Positions 57,560 to 64,000 of a DNA stretch of 64,000 bases are shown in pieces. The DNA lies in the NCBI RefSeq assembly GCF_015732285.1, contig NZ_WIQU01000022.1, forward strand, positions 253,119-317,118, in the 5' to 3' direction. The first letter of the stretch is position 1, and each line of letters starts with the position of its first letter. The position numbers and the translations under genes are program-made. Source of the stretch: Pectinatus frisingensis (GTDB lineage: Bacteria; Bacillota; Negativicutes; Selenomonadales; Selenomonadaceae). The notes beneath the pieces are model-generated. The model was given only the letters and a program-made list of their open reading frames with translations, was not told the origin of the DNA and searched no databases.

Positions 57560-58177
57560 ATGTCAGACAGTATGTTAAATTTATCAGCAATGCAGCTGGA
57601 CGCAATAAAGGAAATAGGTAATGTAGGTGCCGGAAATTCAGCTACGGCACTTTCACAGCTTATAAATAAAAAAATAGATATGGATGTTCCAAGTGTATCT
57701 GTGGTACCATTGGCAGATGTTCCCAATCTTGTGGGTGGTCCGGATACAATGGTTGCTGGTATTTTCTTACGAGTGTATGGAAAAGCACCGGGCAGCGTAC
57801 TATTCCTGATGCCTAAGGAAAGCGCCTTTTATTTAGTTGAGCATTTATTAGGAGAGCAAAAAAGCACAGAAGGAGAGCTGACTGAAATGGATCAGTCAGC
57901 TTTGATGGAAATAGGGAACATATTAGCCGGTTCATATTTGAATGCTTTATCTTACTATACAAAGTTGACATTGCTGCCTTCAATACCAGCTATGGCTGTG
58001 GATATGGCAGGAGCAATATTAAATGTTGTAATTGTTCAATTGGGACAGATGGGAGATCACGCACTCGTTATTGAAACACAATTCTTATCGGAAGATGATG
58101 GTATAAATGGACATTTCTTTTTAATACCCGACTCTGGCTCGCTCCAAATAATTTTAAATGCAGTAGGAGTGAAATAA
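57560..58177 (+). CDS. cheC: CheY-P phosphatase CheC
   Basis: CheC removes phosphate from CheY and interacts with CheD for adaptation. The 205-residue protein has both active-site motifs, LDAIKEIGNVGAGNSATALSQL and ALMEIGNILAGSYLNALSYYT (each D/S xxx E xx N), and no FliN domain. The frame opens at a GTG at 57554, but GAGGTG is spaced for the ATG at 57560. A second CheC-type protein besides FliY, as in Bacillus. Confidence 0.95.
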   Translation: MSDSMLNLSAMQLDAIKEIGNVGAGNSATALSQLINKKIDMDVPSVSVVPLADVPNLVGGPDTMVAGIFLRVYGKAPGSVLFLMPKESAFYLVEHLLGEQKSTEGELTEMDQSALMEIGNILAGSYLNALSYYTKLTLLPSIPAMAVDMAGAILNVVIVQLGQMGDHALVIETQFLSEDDGINGHFFLIPDSGSLQIILNAVGVK

Positions 58178-58178
58178 T

Positions 58179-58664
58179 ATGGCTGAAGCATTAAAAGTCG
58201 GGATAGCCGATTATAAGGTCGGCAAGGCGCCAGATAAAATTATTAGCTATGGATTGGGTTCCTGCGTTGGTATTACTTTATATGATCCTGTTATAAAAAT
58301 AGGCGGATTGGTTCATATTATGCTGCCCGACAGTACTCAGGCACGTGCTAATGAAAATCCGGCTAAATTTGCCGATACCGGTATACCGCTTTTACTTGAT
58401 AAGGTTATTTCGATGGGTGCTGTTAAGACGAGATTGATAGCTAAACTGGCCGGCGGTTCACAAATGTTTCAATTTGCCGGTACATCTGATATAATGGCAA
58501 TAGGTAAAAGGAATGCTGAATTAGCTAGGAAAACTTTGCAAAATTGTGCAATAAAAATTGCCGGCGAAGATTTAGGCGGAACATACGGACGTACGGTGGA
58601 AATTGATTTAGAAACAGGTTTATATAAAATAAGAACAATTAATAAGGGTGAAAAAACAATTTGA
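58179..58664 (+). CDS. cheD: Receptor deamidase CheD
   Basis: CheD deamidates glutamines on chemoreceptors and activates CheC. The 161-residue protein has the catalytic cysteine in GLGSCVGITLYDP (about residue 28), the histidine in GLVHIMLPDS, and the ending LGGTYGRTVEIDLETG. Starts one base after the cheC stop region behind TAGGAGTG. Confidence 0.96.
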   Translation: MAEALKVGIADYKVGKAPDKIISYGLGSCVGITLYDPVIKIGGLVHIMLPDSTQARANENPAKFADTGIPLLLDKVISMGAVKTRLIAKLAGGSQMFQFAGTSDIMAIGKRNAELARKTLQNCAIKIAGEDLGGTYGRTVEIDLETGLYKIRTINKGEKTI

Positions 58665-58676
58665 TATTATTCCGGT

Positions 58677-58720
58677 CGACAGATAAAATATATATGAAAA
58701 ATGATATTTGTCTGTTGTTT
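58677..58720 (+). terminator. Possible terminator between cheD and sigma-28 gene
   Basis: Arms ACAGATAAAATAT and ATATTTGTCTGT (one bulged A, one T-G pair), then TGTTTTGG. The T run is interrupted, so it may only reduce read-through into the sigma factor gene. Confidence 0.42.
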
Positions 58721-58767
58721 TGGTAATGCTGCAAATTTGTTTGAACATAAATTAAGGAGGCACAAAA

Positions 58768-59529
58768 TTGCAGACAATTAAACCTCTTTCTGCCCCCGAT
58801 ATTATTGATTTATGGGAAACATATAAAAAAGATGATGATTTAGCCGCACGAAACAGTTTGATAGAAAATTATTTGCCGTTAGTGAATATTATTGTAAATA
58901 ATATAGCGTGTAATTTACCGTCACATATTGAACGTGATGATTTGATAAGCAGCGGTTTTTTTGGACTTATGGATGCCATTTCACGGTTTGATATCAATCT
59001 GGGGGTAAAGTTTGAGACTTATGCTAAAAATCGCATACGCGGGTCAATATTGGATTATTTGAGGTCAAGGGACTGGCTATCAGTTTCTTTGCGGAAAAAA
59101 ATCAAAAAATATGAAACTGTGTATATTGGTCTGGAAGAGGATCTGCACCGCACTCCGACCAAACAGGAATTGGCCCAGGCAATGACGATGAAATTGGAAG
59201 ATTTATATACTTTAGAAGCTAATATAAATACGACTTCATTGACATCACTGGAAGAATATATAAATGCGGAATACATGGTCAGTGACAGCAATGATGTGGA
59301 AAAAAAAATCAACAGAGATTTCATTAAGCAAAAGCTGGCAGAAGCTATAGACCGGCTGCCGGAAAAAGAAAAGTTGATAATTTCATTGTATTATTCGGAG
59401 GAACTGACTTTGAAGGAAATCGGCATGACACTTAATCTATCGGAAGCACGTATAAGTCAGTTGCACAAAAGGGCAGTTCTCAGACTAAGGGGTTATTTAT
59501 CGCGTTCCAAATCTGATATTTTTAATTAA
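58768..59529 (+). CDS. fliA: RNA polymerase sigma factor for flagellar genes (sigma-28, FliA/SigD/WhiG family)
   Basis: Sigma-28 transcribes late flagellar and chemotaxis genes. The 253-residue protein has region 2 (RNSLIENYLPLVNIIVNNIA; DLISSGFFGLMDAISRFD; FETYAKNRIRGSILDYLRSRDW), region 3 (KYETVYIGLEEDLHRTPTKQELAQAM) and region 4 (LPEKEKLIISLYYSEELTLKEIGMTLNLSEARISQLHKRAVLRLR). The TTG start follows AAGGAGG. It follows cheD as in Bacillus. Confidence 0.96.
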   Translation: MQTIKPLSAPDIIDLWETYKKDDDLAARNSLIENYLPLVNIIVNNIACNLPSHIERDDLISSGFFGLMDAISRFDINLGVKFETYAKNRIRGSILDYLRSRDWLSVSLRKKIKKYETVYIGLEEDLHRTPTKQELAQAMTMKLEDLYTLEANINTTSLTSLEEYINAEYMVSDSNDVEKKINRDFIKQKLAEAIDRLPEKEKLIISLYYSEELTLKEIGMTLNLSEARISQLHKRAVLRLRGYLSRSKSDIFN

Positions 59530-59727
59530 AAATATATAAAATAAGCGGCGTGGGAGATGAGTGGTGATTTATTTCGGAAAATTACAGCTATAATAAAAAT
59601 AGATGTAATTTAAGGGCAGTTATTATAAAAATATGTTTTAGCAACATTGTATCTTGAAAACAGTTTTCGAGGGGAAAGCTGTTAATTGTAAAAAATTTCA
59701 AGTGTTCTAATCTCAGGAGGATTTACT

Positions 59728-61335
59728 ATGCCGGATGTTGCTGTTGGCAGTGAAAAAGAAGGATACTTATTAGAGATTTTAGGAGAAGAAGTTTTTTTAA
59801 CCGTGTATCAACCGGCTGAAGGAATAGCTTCATTCAAAGACCTTACGCTATTATGCGCAATTTTAAAAAAGCATGAAATAAAGGATTATAAGCTGACAGA
59901 TATAGTAAAAATCGTTAATGAACATGATGGGCAGCGCAAGCAGATAGCAGGAGGAGCAGAGCAGACTGTGGCACGGGAAGTTCCTGTGCCGTTGGTAGAG
60001 ATAAGTAAGGATAAGATGCAGGCTGTGATCAGCTTTAACGGAGAAGATAAGGAGTTTAATTATGATAAGAATTATATTATGCAGCTGCTCTCAGACAAGA
60101 AAATAAGTTATGGTATAAATGAGTCAAATATCGACGAATTTATAAAAACACCTTTTCAAACACAAATAATCGCTGAAGGGAAGGCACCAATTAATGGTGA
60201 TAATGCTTATATAAAAAGACATATCGATTTTTCTAAGAAGGGGGCACCGGCAACAAAGGAAAACGGTAGGGTGAATTATAAGGACCTTAATTTGTATTTT
60301 GTCGTGACAAAGGGAACGGTCCTTGCTGAAAGAATTCCTCAAACCAAGGGGGAATCGGGCATGAATGTCTTGGGACAGGAAATAGCCTGCCGGGCGGGTA
60401 AACCAATACCGCTGATAAAAGGGAAAAATACTGAAATTGTAGATGATAATACACTAGTGGCTGCTATTGACGGGCAGGCCATTGAAGAAAATAACCGTAT
60501 TTCTGTTGATCCCAAACTGGACATAAATGGTGATGTTGATTTATCAACCGGCAATATCAATTTCAATGGCAGTGTGTTTATTAAAGGTAGTGTTCAGGAT
60601 GGTTTTACGGTCAAAGCCGAGGGAGATGTCAATATTGGCGGTGTTGTCGGCGGCGGGACGGTGATAGCACGTAATGTTTATATAGATGGTGGCGTGCTGG
60701 GCATGCGGCACGGTAAAATAACTGCCCGGGAAGATGTTCACACTACTTTTGCTGAAAACGCCTATATAACAGCAGAACGTGATATTTATGTGGTTGATGT
60801 GGCGATGCATTCGAAATTAAATGCCGGAAGAAGAATTATTGTAAAGGGGCGCCGTGGGCAAATAGTCGGCGGTCATGCAATTGCGGGTATTTTGATTGAT
60901 GCGGGTGTACTGGGAAATATTGCTAATGTATCGACAAAAATTGAGGTGGGAATAAATCCTATAATCAATGAACGGTATACAAGTCTGCTCAAAGAATACG
61001 AGACTGACAAAAAACAATTGCGCAATATAACTAATGCATTAAATTCATTTAAGAATAAAACTAATTTATCGTTGCTTCAAAAAGAAAAATTAGGTCAACT
61101 AAAGCGTGTAAGATTTCCTTTGGCAGGAAAAATTGAAAGGAACAAGACCATAATAGAAAAATTGGCTGAAGCACTTAAAAATATGTCCAATGCTAAAATA
61201 AGGGTGGATGATGCTGTACATCCGGGTGTAAAGGTGACGATATCACCGTTCCTTTATACTATGCAGACAGATGCGCAGCATTGTTCATTTGTTGCTGATA
61301 AGGAACATGAATGTGTAAAGTTGAGTCCTTATTGA
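59728..61335 (+). CDS. FapA family protein (DUF342)
   Basis: FapA-family proteins carry a cytoplasmic right-handed beta-helix that tends to polymerise; the Vibrio namesake links flagellation to sugar uptake. The 535-residue protein has an N-terminal part (residues 1-160, alpha/beta), the FapA core (about 160-270) and a beta-helix (about 270-400) with repeated turns such as GSVFIKGSVQDGFTVKAEGDVNIGG and GGVLGMRHGKITAREDV, then a coiled coil (about 415-490). No signal peptide. The 198 bases in front hold no terminator I can defend and a GAAAAC-A-GTTTTC palindrome. Often found after sigma-28 in related bacteria. Confidence 0.87.
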   Translation: MPDVAVGSEKEGYLLEILGEEVFLTVYQPAEGIASFKDLTLLCAILKKHEIKDYKLTDIVKIVNEHDGQRKQIAGGAEQTVAREVPVPLVEISKDKMQAVISFNGEDKEFNYDKNYIMQLLSDKKISYGINESNIDEFIKTPFQTQIIAEGKAPINGDNAYIKRHIDFSKKGAPATKENGRVNYKDLNLYFVVTKGTVLAERIPQTKGESGMNVLGQEIACRAGKPIPLIKGKNTEIVDDNTLVAAIDGQAIEENNRISVDPKLDINGDVDLSTGNINFNGSVFIKGSVQDGFTVKAEGDVNIGGVVGGGTVIARNVYIDGGVLGMRHGKITAREDVHTTFAENAYITAERDIYVVDVAMHSKLNAGRRIIVKGRRGQIVGGHAIAGILIDAGVLGNIANVSTKIEVGINPIINERYTSLLKEYETDKKQLRNITNALNSFKNKTNLSLLQKEKLGQLKRVRFPLAGKIERNKTIIEKLAEALKNMSNAKIRVDDAVHPGVKVTISPFLYTMQTDAQHCSFVADKEHECVKLSPY

Positions 61336-61351
61336 TAATGGAGGGATAAAG

Positions 61352-61684
61352 ATGTCTGTAAATCCTATTGGTAATCTGCAGGCAATGCTGCCAAACAGTT
61401 CCGAGGTTGGTAATATTCAAAATAAAATGAACCAACAGGTAAATGCCGCGCAAGACTTTGGCAATACTAAACTGCAGCAGGAATCAGAAGATAAACAATT
61501 TCAGGTTTATGCCAAGGATGCCGTTGAGGGGGAAAAAATTCGCAGCGATGATGAACGCAATAAGCAAAATGGCAATGGCTATTCGCGTCCTAATCATAAA
61601 CATAAAGCTGCAGCACCGCCACAAGAGGATGAGGATAATTTATCTGATGCCATCCGTGGTCATAATATTGATATAAAATTATGA
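61352..61684 (+). CDS. Unrecognised small hydrophilic protein of the flagellar operon
   Basis: I do not recognise a named family. The 110-residue product is soluble, highly charged and rich in Gln, Asn, Lys and Glu, with no signal peptide or membrane helix. It starts MSVNPIGNLQAMLPNSSEVGN, has a helical middle (QNKMNQQVNAAQDFGNTKLQQE), a basic KHKAAAPP stretch and ends in GHNIDIKL. A ribosome site GGAGGG lies 9 bases upstream. It is packed between fapA and the SwrB-like gene (16 and 19 bases), so it is almost surely a real gene of this operon. Confidence 0.8.
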   Translation: MSVNPIGNLQAMLPNSSEVGNIQNKMNQQVNAAQDFGNTKLQQESEDKQFQVYAKDAVEGEKIRSDDERNKQNGNGYSRPNHKHKAAAPPQEDEDNLSDAIRGHNIDIKL

Positions 61685-61703
61685 ATGGATTGCGGAGGGC
61701 AAA

Positions 61704-62285
61704 ATGATCACAGAAGTTTTGGGTATAATAATAATTTTAGGCGTTTTGGTAATATTACTGCTGAAGCGCAATATGAGTTCCGGTATAAAGCGTGACGATA
61801 CCTATGCAAGTGTCGAAAATATCGGAATGTCGGCTGATAATTTAAAAAAAGAGATAATAAATGCCGGAGATAATGTTTTACAACAGATGGACGGACGTAT
61901 AAACCAACTGGAAACCTTGATTAAGACGGCTGATATGCGGGTCGAAGAGTTAAAAAAATATAGTGCTTTATTGGCAGAGAATGAAAACAGCCGTATTTTT
62001 TCACAGACGACAACTACGAGACCATCAACGAATTTTAATACAGCTTTGAAGTCAGCTGATGTTAAGCTCAGGCATATTGATGTTTTATCAGCAGAAGAGT
62101 CGATTGCTGAGCAACAGCAAAGAATAAAGTCTGATACTTATGAGGCATTGCCGGCGGCAACAAAAGTCGTTTTTTCATTATTGGATCAAGGAATGACATC
62201 TTCTGAAATTTGCCGCAGGTTATCAATGAGCGGCGCTGCAGTTGCCATGATTGTTCAAATGTACGAAAAACTTCATAGTAAATAA
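61704..62285 (+). CDS. SwrB-like / DUF6115-type membrane protein with C-terminal helix-turn-helix
   Basis: The 193-residue protein has one N-terminal membrane helix (about residues 4-20), a coiled coil (about 45-90), a loose linker and a C-terminal helical segment (about 150-190) with KVVFSLLDQGMTSSEICRRLSMSGAAVAMIVQMY, which looks like a helix-turn-helix. B. subtilis SwrB, coded at the end of the same operon, has the same layout and activates flagellar export-gate assembly. Assignment as its counterpart rests on layout and position; the overall identity is not high by eye. GCGGAGGG precedes the ATG; a terminator follows at once. Confidence 0.75.
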   Translation: MITEVLGIIIILGVLVILLLKRNMSSGIKRDDTYASVENIGMSADNLKKEIINAGDNVLQQMDGRINQLETLIKTADMRVEELKKYSALLAENENSRIFSQTTTTRPSTNFNTALKSADVKLRHIDVLSAEESIAEQQQRIKSDTYEALPAATKVVFSLLDQGMTSSEICRRLSMSGAAVAMIVQMYEKLHSK

Positions 62286-62325
62286 AATAAATAGGCTGGC
62301 GCTGCGGCATCAGTCTATTTATTTT
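62286..62325 (+). terminator. Intrinsic terminator ending the flagellar operon
   Basis: Perfect arms AATAAATAG / CTATTTATT with an inner GCTG...CAGT, then TTTT. It starts right after the stop codon of the SwrB-like gene and closes the 33-kb unit. Confidence 0.75.
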
Positions 62326-62355
62326 GCGGACTTACGAAGATGGCTTGTCAAACTG

Positions 62356-62384
62356 TTGAAGAATCAGGTAAAATAATATATCAT
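62356..62384 (+). promoter_or_regulatory. Possible promoter for the pseudouridine synthase gene
   Basis: TTGAAG (62356-62361), 17 bases, TATCAT (62379-62384). An overlapping alternative is TTGTCA (62345-62350), 18 bases, TAAAAT (62369-62374). Confidence 0.4.
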
Positions 62385-62403
62385 TACAAGTTGGAGGTTA
62401 ATT

Positions 62404-63132
62404 TTGGAACGGTTGCAAAAATATATTGCTGACTGCGGCATAGCATCGCGGCGAACGGCAGAAAAGTTTATTAGTGATGGGCGTGTAAGTGTCAATGATA
62501 AAATAGTAACTACTTTGGGTACAAGGGTAAATCCTTTGGTTGATAATGTTAAATTTGACGGGAACGTAATTAAACAAATTGAAGAAAAAATATATATAAT
62601 GTTGTATAAGCCTAAAGGTTATATTTCCACGGCGAAGGATGACAGAGGCAGAAAAACAGTATTGGATCTGCTTCCCGAAATACAGCAGCGTATATTTCCG
62701 GTTGGACGATTGGATAATAATACAGAAGGTTTATTATTACTGACTAATGATGGAACACTGACACAAAAGTTATTACATCCTAAATTTAAAATAGAAAAGA
62801 CGTATCTCGTTTCTATAAAGGGCAGACTCGGCAGTGATGAATTGGGGTCACTGCGGCATGGAATAAGTTTGTCGGATGGTAAAACAGCTCCGGCCAAAGC
62901 AGCCATTATCAACTATAATCGGGAAACTGACTGCAGCAAAATAGAAATGACGATACACGAAGGGCGTAATCGTCAGATAAGGCGAATGTTCGAAGCTGTG
63001 CAGCACGATGTTGTTAGTTTGAAACGAGTACAGTTTGCCGGAGTGACTTTAAAAGGGCTGAGGAAGGGTGAATATCGTTCTTTGACAAACGATGAATTGT
63101 TACAACTCAATTATATAATCAATGGAGAATAA
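62404..63132 (+). CDS. rluB: rRNA pseudouridine synthase (RluB/RsuA family)
   Basis: Converts a uridine of ribosomal RNA to pseudouridine. The 242-residue protein has an N-terminal S4 RNA-binding domain (ERLQKYIADCGIASRRTAEKFI...GRVSVN) and the RsuA/RluB catalytic domain with the aspartate in FPVGRLDNNTEGLLLLTNDG and the ending MTIHEGRNRQIRRMFEAVQHDV. TTG start 6 bases after GGAGG. RluB (23S) is favoured over RsuA (16S) by the plain S4 start, as in the Firmicutes form. Confidence 0.93.
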   Translation: MERLQKYIADCGIASRRTAEKFISDGRVSVNDKIVTTLGTRVNPLVDNVKFDGNVIKQIEEKIYIMLYKPKGYISTAKDDRGRKTVLDLLPEIQQRIFPVGRLDNNTEGLLLLTNDGTLTQKLLHPKFKIEKTYLVSIKGRLGSDELGSLRHGISLSDGKTAPAKAAIINYNRETDCSKIEMTIHEGRNRQIRRMFEAVQHDVVSLKRVQFAGVTLKGLRKGEYRSLTNDELLQLNYIINGE

Positions 63133-63137
63133 TAAAT

Positions 63138-64000
63138 ATGAAAAAGATAGTGGTCATCGGTGCCGGCGCAGCCGGTATACTGGCTGCATTACAGGCGGCA
63201 AAAAAAGATGACAATAAAGTTATCCTGATGGAACGTAATGATCGGATAGGTAGAAAATTAATGATAACGGGTAAGGGGCGTTGCAACATTACTAATGTTG
63301 CCGATCTGCCGACGTTTATAAAAAACATTCCGGGAAATGGTAAATTTTTATATAGTGCTTTCAGGAATTTTTTTAATGATGATGTTATTTCTTTTTTTGA
63401 AAAAATTGGGGTGGCTACTAAAGTTGAACGCGGCGGCCGGGTTTTTCCGCAAAGTGATAGGGCTGTAGAAGTAGTAGATACGTTGTGTAAATGTTTATAT
63501 GATGCTAAAGTAGAATTACAGTTGAATACTAAGGCAATGAAAATCATTACAGCCGATCATAAGGTAACTGGTGTTAAAACAGCAGTCGGACAGATTACTT
63601 CTGCTGACGTTGTAATATTGGCTGCAGGGGGAGCTAGTTATCCGGCTACTGGTTCGGATGGGAACGGAGTGTATCTGGCATCGGTTCTGGGGCATACTAT
63701 AGAAGAACTACATCCGGCTTTAGTACCATTGGAAACAGATCTTGACTGGGTGAAGAATTTGCAGGGATTGTCATTACGAAATGTGCGTGTGAGTGTTTTT
63801 ACTGAAGGTAAGAAAAGTGCTGAAATGTTTGGTGAAATGATGTTCACGCATTTTGGCGTTACAGGACCGATAATATTATCTTTAAGCCGTGCTATCGCAA
63901 TATCTTTGTCTAAGCGGCAAAAAGTTTTTTTGACAATAAATTTAAAACCAGCATTGACACCAGAGCAGCTTGATGCCCGACTTCAGCGCGATTTTAAAAA
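63138..64000 (+). CDS. HI0933-family NAD(P)/FAD-dependent oxidoreductase, cut by window edge
   Basis: The first 287 residues of a flavoprotein of the HI0933/YhiN family (usually about 400-420), whose physiological reaction is not known. Seen: the FAD-binding GAGAAGILAALQA and MERNDRIGRKLMITGKGRCNITN motif typical of the family, RGGRVFPQSDRA, LAAGGASYPATGSDGNGV and MMFTHFGVTGPIILSLSR. The frame is open to the last base. It begins 5 bases after the rluB stop with GGAG upstream, so the two are co-transcribed. Confidence 0.93.
   Translation, partial: MKKIVVIGAGAAGILAALQAAKKDDNKVILMERNDRIGRKLMITGKGRCNITNVADLPTFIKNIPGNGKFLYSAFRNFFNDDVISFFEKIGVATKVERGGRVFPQSDRAVEVVDTLCKCLYDAKVELQLNTKAMKIITADHKVTGVKTAVGQITSADVVILAAGGASYPATGSDGNGVYLASVLGHTIEELHPALVPLETDLDWVKNLQGLSLRNVRVSVFTEGKKSAEMFGEMMFTHFGVTGPIILSLSRAIAISLSKRQKVFLTINLKPALTPEQLDARLQRDFK

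Overview
The window is an ordinary chromosomal stretch of a low-GC, motile member of the Firmicutes. Both the left block (dapF-yicC-remA-gmk-rpoZ-coaBC-priA) and the right block (trmFO-hslVU-codY-flgB...sigD) follow the Bacillus subtilis gene order almost gene for gene. Other signs are a T-box-free SAM-I riboswitch on metK, a Bacillus-type FliY (CheC-like plus FliN) switch protein, CheC and CheD, and frequent TTG starts behind strong GGAGG sites. I infer a relative of the Negativicutes (Pectinatus or Propionispira-like), but nothing here proves the class. I see no rRNA, tRNA, CRISPR array, insertion sequence or prophage.

Region 1 (1-11.3 kb) is mostly on the minus strand: priA (cut by the left edge), metK behind a complete S-box leader with promoter and terminator, then the run hisD, dapF, yicC, remA, gmk, rpoZ, coaBC read leftwards. 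Within it rqcH (ribosome-associated quality control) is read on the plus strand, divergent from hisD and convergent with a TtcA-family thiolase-type gene whose end it overlaps.

Region 2 (11.6-28.7 kb) is all on the plus strand: a CBS/DRTGG-regulated Mn-dependent pyrophosphatase, pcrA-ligA, gatCAB, dprA-topA-trmFO-hslV-hslU and codY. The xerC/codV gene normally found between trmFO and hslV is absent.

Region 3 (29.0-62.3 kb) is a 33-kb flagellar and chemotaxis super-operon: basal body and export ATPase genes (flgB, flgC, fliE-J), a lytic transglycosylase, a MotE/YlxF-like protein, the hook genes (fliK, flgD, a TIGR02530-type protein, flgE), flbD, fliL, the switch (fliM, fliY), cheY, the export gate (fliOPQR, flhB, flhA), placement factors (flhF, flhG), a PilZ protein, cheB, cheA, cheW, cheC, cheD, sigma-28, and three tail genes: a FapA/DUF342 protein, an unrecognised 110-aa protein and a SwrB-like membrane protein. 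Internal promoters and one internal terminator suggest the operon is subdivided.

Region 4 (62.4-64 kb) holds an rRNA pseudouridine synthase and the start of a HI0933-family flavoprotein cut by the right edge.

No clearly new system is visible. The points most worth following are the repeat-containing insertion in the hook protein FlgE, the signal-peptide-less transglycosylase inside the flagellar operon, the two little-known tail proteins, and several unassigned operator-like repeats (upstream of the pyrophosphatase gene and of flgB).
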